Part shown: piece after piece, positions 15,285 to 23,505 of the stretch
Numbering within the stretch: the first letter of the stretch is position 1
How the letters are laid out: every line of letters begins with the position of its first letter
Assembly: GCF_000725545.1 (NCBI RefSeq)
Contig: NZ_JNZP01000050.1
Location: 1 to 47,550 of the forward strand
Length of the DNA: 47,550 nucleotides
Source of the DNA: Streptomyces exfoliatus
GTDB lineage: Bacteria; Actinomycetota; Actinomycetes; Streptomycetales; Streptomycetaceae
Direction of reading: 5' to 3'
The notes under the pieces: model-generated
Database searches by the model: none
Told to the model about the DNA's origin: nothing
Seen by the model: only the letters and a program-made list of their open reading frames with translations
Program-made: the position numbers and the translations under genes

Positions 15285-15686
15285 TTACGCTGGGTCCGCT
15301 GAGCCGCGTTTGTCCTCAACATGGACGACGTGAAGCTCGGTGCCGTCCCGGTGGCGCTTGGAACGTCCGAACAGCCCGACAGCGATCTGCGACTGATCCT
15401 GAGGCTCATCGGGGCCGACATAGGTAAGGACGTCGTTGTGATGCCCAGTGACGACCCATCCCTCGACGTCCTTGAGGTCGATCACCCCAAAGTCTCCTGC
15501 CGAAGATCCGGCATGCGCCGGGCCGAACTTCTTCAGGAGGTCGGTTGCCTGTTCAGCAAGCTCCCCTTCCGGAGCGGTCAGCACGACACAAGTGCCATGC
15601 TCGAACAGCACCCACGACTTGCCAGGGTCGGCGAGAAGCCGCTGCCAGACGTCTATGACTATCTCGGTGTTCACGCCGGTCATCAT
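15285..15686 (-). CDS. Hypothetical protein
   Basis: A 133-residue soluble protein starting MMTGVNTEIVIDVWQRLLAD; the second ATG (15683) is equally possible. It has an alternating strand/helix pattern (KSWVLFEHGTCVVLTAPE, FGVIDLKDVEGWVVTGHHND, DQSQIAVGLFGRSKRHRDG, ELHVVHVEDKR). No catalytic motif or membrane segment is seen. Codon usage and composition are normal, so the gene looks alive amid remnants. I do not recognise the family. Confidence 0.65.
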   Translation of the reverse strand: MMTGVNTEIVIDVWQRLLADPGKSWVLFEHGTCVVLTAPEGELAEQATDLLKKFGPAHAGSSAGDFGVIDLKDVEGWVVTGHHNDVLTYVGPDEPQDQSQIAVGLFGRSKRHRDGTELHVVHVEDKRGSADPA

Positions 15687-15725
15687 GCCGCAGGGCACCG
15701 ACACAGGGTGACGATCGGCCTACGG

Positions 15726-16449
15726 CTACGGCGAATACGCGACTCTTGAACATGCGGGCCTACCAGTCGCGAACGCCAGATCTCGCGGCCGCATGTGCTC
15801 GCGTGGCCCCGCCGCCCGCAGGACCACGTCCAGCACCCGTGCCGGGTCGGCCGCGTAGGCATGCGAGAACCACGCCATGTTGGCCTCCACCACCGCCCAG
15901 CGGTGGCCTGCGCGGTAGGGGTCCAGCAGTTGCCCGACGTCCACGACGACGGCACTCGGCAGCGTGTGCCCGGCTGCGGTGGCCAGCCGGTCGGCGAACT
16001 CCGTAATCTGCGCGGCGGTGGCCCCGTCCGCCCGGTCCGTACCGAGTGGGCGGGGGTCGAGCCGGCCGAACACTGCGTACCGGCTCGCCGTGGCAATCTG
16101 ACCGTCCAGCAGGAACAGCCGGTACTCGGCCGCGAAGGTCACCACGTCAGACAGCAGCACCGGTGCTGCCGGGTCCAGGGCGGAGAACAGCCGGGACCCG
16201 TCGGTGTAGACATCGGCCGGGAAGGACTTGTCACGGGGCGGCTTGACGAACGTCGGCTGGTCGATCACCCATGCGTCCGCAATGGTCCCAGCCCGTACCT
16301 GGCGGCCGGTGAACTCTTCCGGCAACTCGGCGAGCCAGCCGTCTGCCGGCTCCAGCAAAGCGAACCGCCCTGACCGACATCCCTCGGCCCGCCGCCTCGA
16401 CGGCCAACAGGTCCATCGTCGACGTCCGCCGTCCAGGCATGACCAGCAC
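15726..16449 (-). pseudogene. ATP-grasp domain gene broken by deletion/frameshift
   Basis: The N-terminal piece starts at GTG 16449 after AGGAGGG and reads LVMPGRRTSTMDLLAVEAAG, then RGMSVRAVRFA. Near 16360 the frame changes, and the remaining 200 residues continue the same family: EPADGWLAELPEEFTGRQV, QPTFVKPPRDKSFPADVYTD, and AEYRLFLLDGQIATASRYAV. These are typical of ATP-grasp (DUF4343-like) ligases; KPPRDKSF is an ATP-binding segment and WAVVEANMAWFSHAYAAD the metal-binding end. About 30 residues that homologues have between the two pieces are missing, so a deletion probably caused the frameshift. Confidence 0.65.
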
Positions 16450-16531
16450 CGCGAATCCCTCCTGCACTCCGCAAAACCGCCACGCTAGCTGTATTGATCA
16501 CGAGCGTTGTTAACGGGGCCAGGTCTTGATC

Positions 16532-16581
16532 ATGGCGAAGACCTCCGGTGTGGTGGAGGCTCACACCGCATACGAAGGTCT
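16532..16581. repeat. Nested inverted repeat (50-base hairpin)
   Basis: The outer arms CGAAGACCT and AGGTCTTCG enclose inner arms CGGTGTG and CACACCG. The two pairs can stack into one long imperfect hairpin. It lies exactly where the metallo-beta-lactamase-fold fragment loses similarity, so it may be the end of a lost element. Confidence 0.5.
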
Positions 16582-16733
16582 TCGTGTCCCACCGTAATGC
16601 CCGGCTGACCGCAGGCGGCCGCCAGGCGGACCATTTCGTCGCCTGTTATCCCGGCGTCTACGAGGAGCACGCCGTCCCTGCCCTGCACGACAGCGGTGTT
16701 GTTCTCGAGTAGCTCGCTCTGGTGGATCAGCAC
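16582..16733 (-). pseudogene. N-terminal fragment of a metallo-beta-lactamase-fold protein
   Basis: The first 50 residues read ELLENNTAVVQGRDGVLLVD, then AGITGDEMVRLAAACGQPG. This is the usual start of MBL-fold hydrolases, before the HxHxDH motif. The zinc-binding part is missing; the frame runs into a hairpin and stops. GGAGGG lies just upstream of the GTG start. Confidence 0.6.
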
Positions 16734-16994
16734 ACCCTCCGCAACCTGCTGAACTCAAGCACAACTCCCAGCACCTCAGCAGGCAAGACCACCTACGGCT
16801 CGTCCAGCTGCTCCAGACGCTCCACCGGCCGAACGCCCGCTCGGGGCGCGCCTCCCCCAGGGCACGCCCCGCAGCCTTCACCGCCGCACCGCCCTCGGCC
16901 TACGCCAGCTGAGCACTGCGAAGCTCGTGCTCCAGACACGCCTTGAGCGCCGACGTGTGGTTCCGGCGCCTTGGAGCTGCGGTGTCGCCGGGCC

Positions 16995-17115
16995 CTACGA
17001 GGTGTGTCGTTCGAGGTAGATGGACGTGAAGACGGCGACCTTGGCGCGTAGGGCCCAGGGGTCGAAGGGTTTGCTGATGTAGTCGACGGCGCCGGCCACC
17101 TCGCCGCCTACGCCG
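16995..17115 (-). pseudogene. C-terminal fragment of a response-regulator receiver domain
   Basis: The minus strand reads GEVAGAVDYISKPFDPWALR, then AKVAVFTSIYLERHTS and a TAG. The sequence GAVDYISKPFDP is the hallmark beta5-alpha5 segment of receiver domains, with the conserved lysine in SKPF. The phospho-acceptor part upstream is gone, so the gene is dead. Confidence 0.65.
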
Positions 17116-17164
17116 GTCTCGCCCCGGCGACCCGGAGCTCGGGCTCCTCGATCCGCGGCGAACA

Positions 17165-17387
17165 GCCGTCAAGGAGAGGAAACAAGCAGCTCAAGAGAGC
17201 CTTCTTCCTTTCCGCGTTCGCCGCGCTGGGAGACCCGACCTCACGGGCCGACTACGACAAGAAAATCGCCCAGGGTAAGCATCACACCCAGGCCCTGCTC
17301 TGCCTCGCACGGCGACGAGCAGACGTCCTCTTCGCGATGCTCCACGACGGAACCTTCTACGAACCCCAACTTGCAGGGGCCGGGTGA
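17165..17387 (+). pseudogene. C-terminal fragment of an IS110-family transposase
   Basis: The frame reads RRGNKQLKRAFFLSAFAAL, GDPTSRADYDKKIAQGKHH, TQALLCLARRRADVLFAML and HDGTFYEP. This is the conserved C-terminal end of IS110/IS116/IS902 transposases (the transposase_20 region), including the serine-containing SAFA segment. The RuvC-like N-terminal domain is absent. The left side joins the response-regulator fragment directly. Confidence 0.75.
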
Positions 17388-17871
17388 CGGTTCTGACTCA
17401 CCGGTCAGTCCTCCTCCGGCCGAAGCCGCCAGCGAGCGGCCTCAAGCCGCTGGTCATAGTCAGGCGCGAACAGCCCCGCAAGTGACTTGTCCAGCGTCCC
17501 GGCGATGCGATGGATCGGCACCCAGACCGCCGGATCGTCGACAACTCTTGATCGTGACCTGGCTATCACTCATGCACACCCCTACGGCTCGGCCCCACTG
17601 ACCTTCGACCTTGACCAAACACATAGGGGCACCCCCCGGCCCACCACGACGTGGAGACCGAGTCCGCGGCACGGGCCCGGTGCGTCGGCGGCCGTCAGGG
17701 CAAGCCGGTCACACCTGGGCGCCGTCGCGTCCCACCGGGTGACGGACGGCCAGCTCCGGCTACGCGTGCAAGGCCACCTCTCATGGCGGCAGCCTGGTCA
17801 CCCCAGTGACAGGCACTGCCGACCGTCACCTCTACTACGAGTTGAAGTGCCCAGGCGGGTACGGAGAAGCG
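17388..17871. other. Remnant-bearing stretch without an intact gene
   Basis: The only plausible coding piece is on the minus strand at 17405-17569 (GTG start). It reads VVDDPAVWVPIHRIAGTLDK and SLAGLFAPDYDQRLEAARWR, and ends LRPEED with TGA. It looks like a real but short (54-residue) protein or C-terminal fragment of unknown family. The remainder up to the ISL3 left end shows nothing recognisable. Confidence 0.35.
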
Positions 17872-17889
17872 GGCTCTGTCGCTGATCTT

Positions 17890-18303
17890 GTGACGTTGCA
17901 GCCATTCGATCGTTTCGGATGGGTGTGCGGTTCAGGGGACTTGCGGGAGGTTCTCCCGCATCTGGCGGACGTGGTGGTCGAGTCTGTGCGTCGGGATGCG
18001 GGCGTGGTCATGCTGCGTACCCGTTCCCAAACGGGTTCGGCGCGGTGTCCGCAGTGCGGAAGGCCCTCGGGCCGAATACACGGCCGGTACGAGCGGCGAC
18101 TCAAGGGCGCGCCGGTGGGCGGGCTGCCGGTGGTGATCGTGGTGCTGATACGGCGGTTCAAGTGCCTGGCGGCTGAGTGCCCGACAGCCTTCGCCGAGCA
18201 GATTCCGGGACTGGCCCGGCCGCACGCCCGGCACACGCCCGCCCTGCGGGACCTGCTCGGCCGGGTCGCCCAGGCACTAGGGGCTGTCCGATGGGTCGTG
18301 TGA
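17890..18303 (+). pseudogene. N-terminal fragment of an ISL3-family transposase
   Basis: The frame from GTG 17890 reads GDLREVLPHLADVVVESVRR, a CPQCGRPSGRIHGRYERRLK zinc finger, VVIVVLIRRFKCLAAECPTA and FAEQIPGLARPHARHTPALR. This is the typical N-terminal region of ISL3 transposases (zinc finger CxxC...CxxxxC). The likely left IS end, GGCTCTGTCGCTGATC, is at 17872. The gene is cut after about 130 residues at 18283, where the sequence changes to GGGGCTGTCCGATGG, which resembles the terminal sequence of a different (IS5-type) element. Confidence 0.7.
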
Positions 18304-18466
18304 GCTGATCAGGGCCGTGGCATAGGCGCAGATGAGCTTCTCCCGAGGCGCCGTCGTCGGGCTCGCCCGCACGGAGAGCTCGTCGCCAATCCGCCCGTCC
18401 TTGCCTGCGTCGGCCGGTTGAGGAATTTGGTTGCGGTGGATCAGGCGGATGCGGTCATACTCCGGC

Positions 18467-18907
18467 ATGAGTAGAGACGCCGAGGTCATCGTGCTAGCCC
18501 GCTGGTCGGACGAGGTGATGGAACCGCTGACCCAGGACGACCCGGAACGCACGTGGCGAGGTCGCTTCGTCCCGATAGCGGGGCAGTGGGGCTACGAGTT
18601 CGGGTGGGCCCTGGAGTTCGAGAAATTGCGTGGCCGCCAGGGCCTGCTCAGGCACCTGGAGTCGCTGCCGTGGCCGCATCCGCACACGGTGCAGGTTCTG
18701 CTTCGCGACCAGGACGACGACTGCTTCGGGCTGTGGATGTTCCAGGAGGGCCGGCTGGTGGAAGTCACCATTCCGCGCACCGAGCGTTTCCACCAGCCCA
18801 ATGAGGACTTCGAACCCTACCCAAGCATGCTGCTGCGCACCGACCAGAACACGGCTCTGCCCGAGCAGACCCCAGAAGCGCGCCGCGACACCCGCTCACC
18901 CTGGTAG
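18467..18907 (+). CDS. Hypothetical protein
   Basis: A 146-residue protein starting MSRDAEVIVLARWSDEVMEP. No membrane segment or signal. It has an alternating strand pattern (RGRFVPIAGQWGYEFGWALE, HTVQVLLRDQDDDCFGLWMF) and an acidic tail, similar in feel to small immunity or accessory proteins. The ATG follows a -10-like CATACT by five bases and lacks a ribosome binding site, so translation is probably leaderless. Codon usage is normal. It sits between two pieces of IS5-type sequence and may be cargo picked up with them. Function unknown. Confidence 0.65.
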   Translation: MSRDAEVIVLARWSDEVMEPLTQDDPERTWRGRFVPIAGQWGYEFGWALEFEKLRGRQGLLRHLESLPWPHPHTVQVLLRDQDDDCFGLWMFQEGRLVEVTIPRTERFHQPNEDFEPYPSMLLRTDQNTALPEQTPEARRDTRSPW

Positions 18908-19014
18908 ACCGAGTTCGGCAGCTCATCTTGGGGACGTCAGGGCTGTCGACGAGCGCGTACTCAGCGAACTGCGCCACCACTACCCAGGTGCCAAGGACCT
19001 CTCAACGGGGCGTT

Positions 19015-19112
19015 TCACTGCGGACGGAGCCATAGGCGGATCGCGGCCACGGTGACCGTCCCGTGGAAGACGTACGCCCGTTTGTCGAAGCGCGTGGCGA
19101 CGGCGCACGCAC
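19015..19112 (-). pseudogene. C-terminal fragment of an IS5-family transposase
   Basis: The minus strand reads AVATRFDKRAYVFHGTVTVA, then AIRLWLRPQ and a TGA. VATRxDKRAYVFxGTVT...WLR is the characteristic last 25 residues of the IS5-family (transposase_11) proteins common in Streptomyces. Everything upstream is missing. It may belong to the same element as the IS-like end at 18283. Confidence 0.7.
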
Positions 19113-19147
19113 GCCGTGCAAGGGTCGACTTCGCCGTTGCCCCTGGG

Positions 19148-19345
19148 TCAGTCGAGCGGGAGCGCCTGGTGCGCGGTCACCATCGTGCCGATGCGCTGCG
19201 CGAGGTCGAAGTCCGCGGCTGTCAGTTTGAAGCCGGCGTCATGTGTGGTGATGGATGCCCGTAGGCGGTCCATGCGGAGGTCGAGGTCGGCATGGTGCTG
19301 TATGCGGCGGGAACGGTCTGCGATCGACACGATCGCGGCCACGGC
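19148..19345 (-). pseudogene. C-terminal fragment of a pterin-4a-carbinolamine dehydratase-like protein
   Basis: It reads AAIVSIADRSRRIQHHADLD, LRMDRLRASITTHDAGFKLT and AADFDLAQRIG. The HHxDLDLRxxxLRxxxTTHDAG...DFxLAxRI pattern is the active-site and C-terminal half of pterin dehydratase (pterin-binding histidines). The N-terminal helix is missing and the frame stops upstream at about 19345. Confidence 0.65.
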
Positions 19346-19406
19346 GGCGTGCTAGCGGATGGGGGTATGTCCGGCTGTTCCTTAGCCAGCCCGGCAAACT
19401 GATCAC

Positions 19407-19730
19407 ATGAACCGAGGCGCCCTGTAATCCGCACTGTTCCAGGATGGCTGCATCTCTGCACGCGCCGCTCTGGCCGAGCTGGAGGCAGGCGCGGACTTCG
19501 AGGTCTTTCTGAACCAAACGGGTTCCGCACAGCTCTGGGACACCTGGTCCTGGCGGCACGAAGTCATGCTCGACACGGGCGTCACACCTCGGCCCGGACT
19601 CGCCGAAGCCATCACCGGACTTCAAGCCGCAGGAACAGCTCGGGTATACATGGCGACCGGCGCCGGATCGCAGAGACGTTTCACGCTCTTCCTGTCAGAA
19701 AACCTTACCCAGTGCATCGCCTCCTGGTGA
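19407..19730 (+). pseudogene. Small gene interrupted by a nonsense codon
   Basis: ATG 19407 reads MNRGAL and then TAA. The same frame then runs without a stop for 100 residues (SALFQDGCISARAALAELEA, FLNQTGSAQLWDTWSWRHEV, LDTGVTPRPGLAEAITGLQA, RRFTLFLSENLTQCIASW). A single CAA-to-TAA change would explain the break. The protein-like composition suggests a recently killed gene. Translation could restart at an internal start, but no good site is visible. Family not recognised. Confidence 0.5.
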
Positions 19731-19868
19731 TCTCACCTCATTGGATTAGGCGTTCTAAGCTGGCTACCTGCGGCGTAGGCTCCAGCGGCATGAGTACAAG
19801 GGGCACACCGCTTGGTCGGGTAGTTCAGAGCGGCTGGTTTGTCGTGCCCAACCCTTAGGCTCTTCGCC

Positions 19869-20441
19869 ATGGACGAAGCCATGGTGTGTGTTGCTCTCGC
19901 TGCCTTGACTGATGGCCCGCAGCACACGGCGCAGGAGGCCCTTGAGGTGGTGCCGAACGCGGCAGGCCTCTATGCGATCCATGGTGATCTGCTGGCAGTC
20001 AAAGAACTCGCAGCAGGTGCCGCTGACCACCCCCTCTATGTGGGGAAGGCAGAACGCAGCTTGGTAGGGCGCGACCTGCGTACACACTTCGCAACGGGCA
20101 AGACTGGCTTCTCCACCCTACGACGGACTCTCTCAGCGCTCCTGCGGGAACCGCTTGGACTCCGAGCAGTGCCCCGCAACCTTGCTCGGCCTGACGGCAG
20201 CGCCAACTACTCTCTGGAGAGCAGCGGCGATGAGCGGCTGACGGAATGGATGCACGCGAGGTTGCAGCTCTCGGTGTGGGTAGGACCTGACGGTGTGGTC
20301 CTCGATGAGGTTGAGACTGCTGTGCTCAATGTGCTTCGGCCGCCCCTCAACCTGGCCAAGATGGGAAGCCTGGGCGACCGCAGGGTCAAGGCGGCTCGTG
20401 CAGCTATGGCAGAGGAGGCAAGGGCCTGGCAAGAGGCGTGA
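19869..20441 (+). CDS. GIY-YIG-like nuclease domain protein
   Basis: A 190-residue protein starting MDEAMVCVALAALTDGPQHT. The core matches the GIY-YIG fold: AAGLYAIHGDLLAVKELA (degenerate GLYAI for GIY), ADHPLYVGKAERSLVGRDLR (LYVGKA for YIG plus the catalytic arginine), THFATGKTGFSTLRRTL, and a late VLNVLRPPLNLAKMG with the conserved asparagine. A metal-binding glutamate is plausible in VLDEVETAVLN. The stop codon overlaps a GTG (GTGA) that could start the next gene, suggesting coupling. It probably cuts nucleic acid; biological role unknown. Confidence 0.7.
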   Translation: MDEAMVCVALAALTDGPQHTAQEALEVVPNAAGLYAIHGDLLAVKELAAGAADHPLYVGKAERSLVGRDLRTHFATGKTGFSTLRRTLSALLREPLGLRAVPRNLARPDGSANYSLESSGDERLTEWMHARLQLSVWVGPDGVVLDEVETAVLNVLRPPLNLAKMGSLGDRRVKAARAAMAEEARAWQEA

Positions 20442-20468
20442 CGGAATCTACGGTCGCGCCTGAGCTGG

Positions 20469-21372
20469 GTGCGGCGCACCGCACCCTCGGCCGCACTCGC
20501 ACACGTCGCGCACCACGCCCGACGCTCACTCCTCCCCTCACACCTGCGGACTTGCCAGTGCCATGAACGCGGCTGCCGCTGGCACCCGCGACATCGCGGC
20601 TGCGCCGGCCCTCTCCTTCTCGTCCTGTCCCGCGAGCTGGGTGGCCGGCTGTGGCGGCTGGCTGACGTGTGCGCCGCATGCGCTGCGGCGATGAAAGACG
20701 CGTCGGCCGTGCCAGCGACCGCCCTGACCGGAAAGCAGGACGCATCTCCAGGGCCTGGCCGTCGCCGGCCGCGCCCCTCCCCCGTCGTGCAGGAGGAGAT
20801 GGAACTGGTACGCAACATGCTCAGCTTTGCCGCGGCCTCACTTCCCGCATCAACAAGCGCCTCGGCCCGCCTCCTGGATTTGCAGGGCGTCTTGCGTTCC
20901 GACCAGCTAGGGCACGCACTCGTTCCGGCAGGGCTGACTCGCGGCATGGCCTTGGGGAACTCGACGGTCGCCTGGTGGGAGCTGGAGGCGGCCAGATGGT
21001 TGCGGCTTGCCCCGCAGGGGACGGCTGCGGCCGTCTGGCTCAGTGACCCTCTGACGGGCATGCCGGGCCACAGAGCCCGGTCACGGGCTGCCGACTGGAC
21101 CCTGCGCGTCGCCCGCGAGCACAGGCTCACGAAGCCGGCCGCGAGGTCCCAGCTGGTCGCTGTCGCACTGCAAGCCCATTTGGAACCAGGCGCTGTCGAG
21201 GGTGCCGCCGACGCCCACCAAATCGCACACCGCCACACCCGTCTACCGACTGCTCGAAGAAGTCCTAAGGCTCGTGGAACACCAGGTGATCTTGACTGGC
21301 GCCCTCGATCACAACCGTGGCGAGCAGTCCTGGAGGCTGACTGCCCCCTTTCGCCCGAGCCGGCATGCCTGA
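20469..21372 (+). pseudogene. Frameshifted zinc-binding protein gene
   Basis: The frame from 20469 contains a cysteine/histidine cluster (RTCQCHERGCRWHPRHRGC), an LSRELGGRLWRLADVCAACA segment, and a long helical region (WWELEAARWLRLAPQGTAAA, LRVAREHRLTKPAARSQLVA). Near 21230 the protein continues in another frame (VYRLLEEVLRLVEHQVILTG, ALDHNRGEQSWRLTAPF) to a TGA at 21372, so an indel has broken it. The N-terminus may also be shifted: a GTG overlapping the previous stop (20438) opens a different frame that dies near the zinc cluster. The family is recurrent in Streptomyces but unnamed; it is probably linked to the GIY-YIG gene. Confidence 0.5.
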
Positions 21373-22319
21373 ACCTGCTCATCAAGCTGAAAGGCGCCAG
21401 CCCCTCACAGCCTGCCGGCAATGGCCGCCTCCACGGTTCCTTCCGCCACTCGGGCCTCCGATCCCAGGAGCCCGCGTCCAGAGACGCTCGGCCGCGTACC
21501 AGCGGTACGGGGGCAGGGCGGGGCCTCGAAGCATGCGCTACGAGGCCGACGGGCCGGCTCATGTCGGCGATCGCCCTGCGTCCGCTGCGGTCGCCTGCAA
21601 GTTTTTCTGTCCGAGCCGCTCAAGTTCACTGACGCTTGAGCGCTGATGCCAAAAACAGATCGGCCACTGGCACCAGGTCCGCTATCGCCGACAAGCGCTG
21701 TTGGGCAGTACTGGATCCGAGCCGACGCCCTGCGCCGATAGACGCCTACCAAGGGATCTTGGCTGACGCCTTTGCAGGCGGGTGCCGCCCGTCCAATAAG
21801 GTGACGCGGCATGGGCAAGGCTGCTTTGATAGTGCGGGCATCGGGCATGCTGGTGCATCGCTGCGCGGGCTGCCGGATGGGCACTGACGTATCGCGGGCT
21901 CTGCCGGGGAGGGAACAGACAGTCGTGACCCCTGAGGCAACCGCCCCCCGGACCGCATCCTCATCCTGTCGGTCGAGGCGGCAAGGTGCTGTCAGCCTCC
22001 CCGCAAGGGGCGTAGTCACGATGAGCTGCACCTATCGCCTGGCGCCCCTTCTGGAGACACGTAATCGCTGGTCAACCGGCTTGTGCGATGTCTCGGCCAA
22101 GGCCCCTACCCGGTCTGCTTCGCCTTCGCGGCTGTCAGTGTCCGCCTCTATCCTTGTGGGCATAGGGGGTGGTCGAAGAGTGAACTTTTCTGCTGCGGAG
22201 AGTCGGCTGTCAGGACTACAGGGCAGAGTCGGGGGGAGAGTCTTTGAGGACGGTTTCCCCGCTGCTGCGGGGGACGCAAGTGCGGGCACACAGACGAGGC
22301 GGCCAGGGAGGTGACGCGT
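21373..22319. other. Long stretch without a supported gene
   Basis: Frames on both strands are open but read as low-complexity shadows. A promoter-like pair, TTGCAG (21772) and TAAGGT (21797) with a 19-base gap, precedes an ATG at 21811 (GKAALIVRASGMLVHRCAGC) whose frame runs into the next gene. I cannot support it as coding. The region probably includes the leader of the ImmA/IrrE gene. Confidence 0.35.
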
Positions 22320-23486
22320 GTGGGCAATGAGGCAGCGACATTTGATGCCCGTGCGCTGAGCAGCCTGCTCTCCCGCTACGAGGTCACTCCGCCTGTACTG
22401 GAAGAGCTTTTCGGGTCATCTGAGATCGGGGAAGAGCTGCTGGACGGGAAGCGTCTTCCCTCACGGCGGGAAGCCTCGCTCCTGGGTGCGCTGCTGGGAG
22501 TGGATCCCACCATCCTGACCGGCGCGAGGAGGCCCTCACTTGGCGTGAGCCTGCGCCTGGGCACGGCGGAAATCGAGCACGATGTGGTCGAGCCGGTCGA
22601 ACACGCCATGAAGCTTCTAGCCGCAGATCGGCTGACCGAGCGTTGGGGCTTCAGCACGCCGGTTGAGGATCTCTCCCGGCTCCCTGTGTCAAGGAGGTTG
22701 TTCAAACCGAAGGAGGACGGCAGGACGACTGCTGTCCGGCTACGGGCCCAGCGCGCTCTGGATCCGCTCGCCCCGATTGAGGATCTCACCGGCTTCGTCG
22801 AGAGCCTGGGCTGCCTGGTGGAGTACCGGCCGTTGCCGAAGAACGTTCACGGCATTTCAGTCCCAGAAATCCACGAAAACCGCCAGACTTGGGCAATCCT
22901 CATCAATTCGGACGACTATTGGGCGCTTCAGAGATTCACGCTCGCACACGAATTGAGCCATGTCCTATACCAGGACAGCGGGCAAATAATCATCGACCGG
23001 GCGCAGAATTCCAACGCAATTCCAGAGATCATCGCGGACTCTTTCTCTCGACATTTCCTATTCCCGGACGAGGCGCTGGAGGAAATGCTGGAAGAGCATG
23101 GCCCCTCGAATGATCTACCGGATGTGAACCGTCTTGTCGCCGATGCCATGCTCACCTACGGAATAAGCAGGCGGGCCACGGTCAAGGCGCTACGGGATTC
23201 GGAATACCACCTGACGCCTTCCAGCGCGCTGCTGGATCAGTGCGAGAACACGACAGTCGCGTCGATGATGGTCAGCGTCGGAGCCGGTACGGCGTGGTCT
23301 CAGATGGCGGAGGCCGAGGGCCGGCGGTATGCCTCACCTCGTCTGACCGAGCATGTCCTGGCCGCATTCGCAAGCAATGTGGTGAGTCTGCAGACAGTGG
23401 CTGATGTGATCGCAGACGGGGACGAAGGGGAGGCCGTGCGACAGCTGAGCGCCGCCGGTTGGGACCTGACCGCGGCGGCGGAATAG
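22320..23486 (+). CDS. ImmA/IrrE family metallo-endopeptidase
   Basis: A 388-residue protein. Residues about 10-90 form a helical, XRE-like N-terminal region (RALSSLLSRYEVTPPVLEEL). The zinc peptidase domain (DUF955, COG2856) follows, with the motif TLAHELSHVLY at about 206-216 (HELSH, two zinc histidines and the catalytic glutamate) and a downstream EIIADSFSRHFLFPDEAL supplying the third ligand. GTG 22320 is chosen because GGGAGG lies eight bases upstream; GTG 22311 is too close to it. Such peptidases usually cleave a repressor or antitoxin partner. It faces the PIN-like gene tail-to-tail with a 19-base gap. Confidence 0.85.
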   Translation: MGNEAATFDARALSSLLSRYEVTPPVLEELFGSSEIGEELLDGKRLPSRREASLLGALLGVDPTILTGARRPSLGVSLRLGTAEIEHDVVEPVEHAMKLLAADRLTERWGFSTPVEDLSRLPVSRRLFKPKEDGRTTAVRLRAQRALDPLAPIEDLTGFVESLGCLVEYRPLPKNVHGISVPEIHENRQTWAILINSDDYWALQRFTLAHELSHVLYQDSGQIIIDRAQNSNAIPEIIADSFSRHFLFPDEALEEMLEEHGPSNDLPDVNRLVADAMLTYGISRRATVKALRDSEYHLTPSSALLDQCENTTVASMMVSVGAGTAWSQMAEAEGRRYASPRLTEHVLAAFASNVVSLQTVADVIADGDEGEAVRQLSAAGWDLTAAAE

Positions 23487-23505
23487 ACGGCACCGGGCTA
23501 ACACA

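Noticed and set aside
18277..18552. Minus-strand frame next to the ISL3 fragment
   Set aside because: It overlaps the start of the 18467 gene and its sequence is not recognisable as a transposase.
20207..21562. 451-residue minus-strand frame
   Set aside because: It covers the GIY-YIG and zinc-protein genes in antisense and is rich in Arg/Ser without any domain.
21405..22031. 208-residue minus-strand frame
   Set aside because: No recognisable motif, no ribosome binding site, and composition of a shadow.
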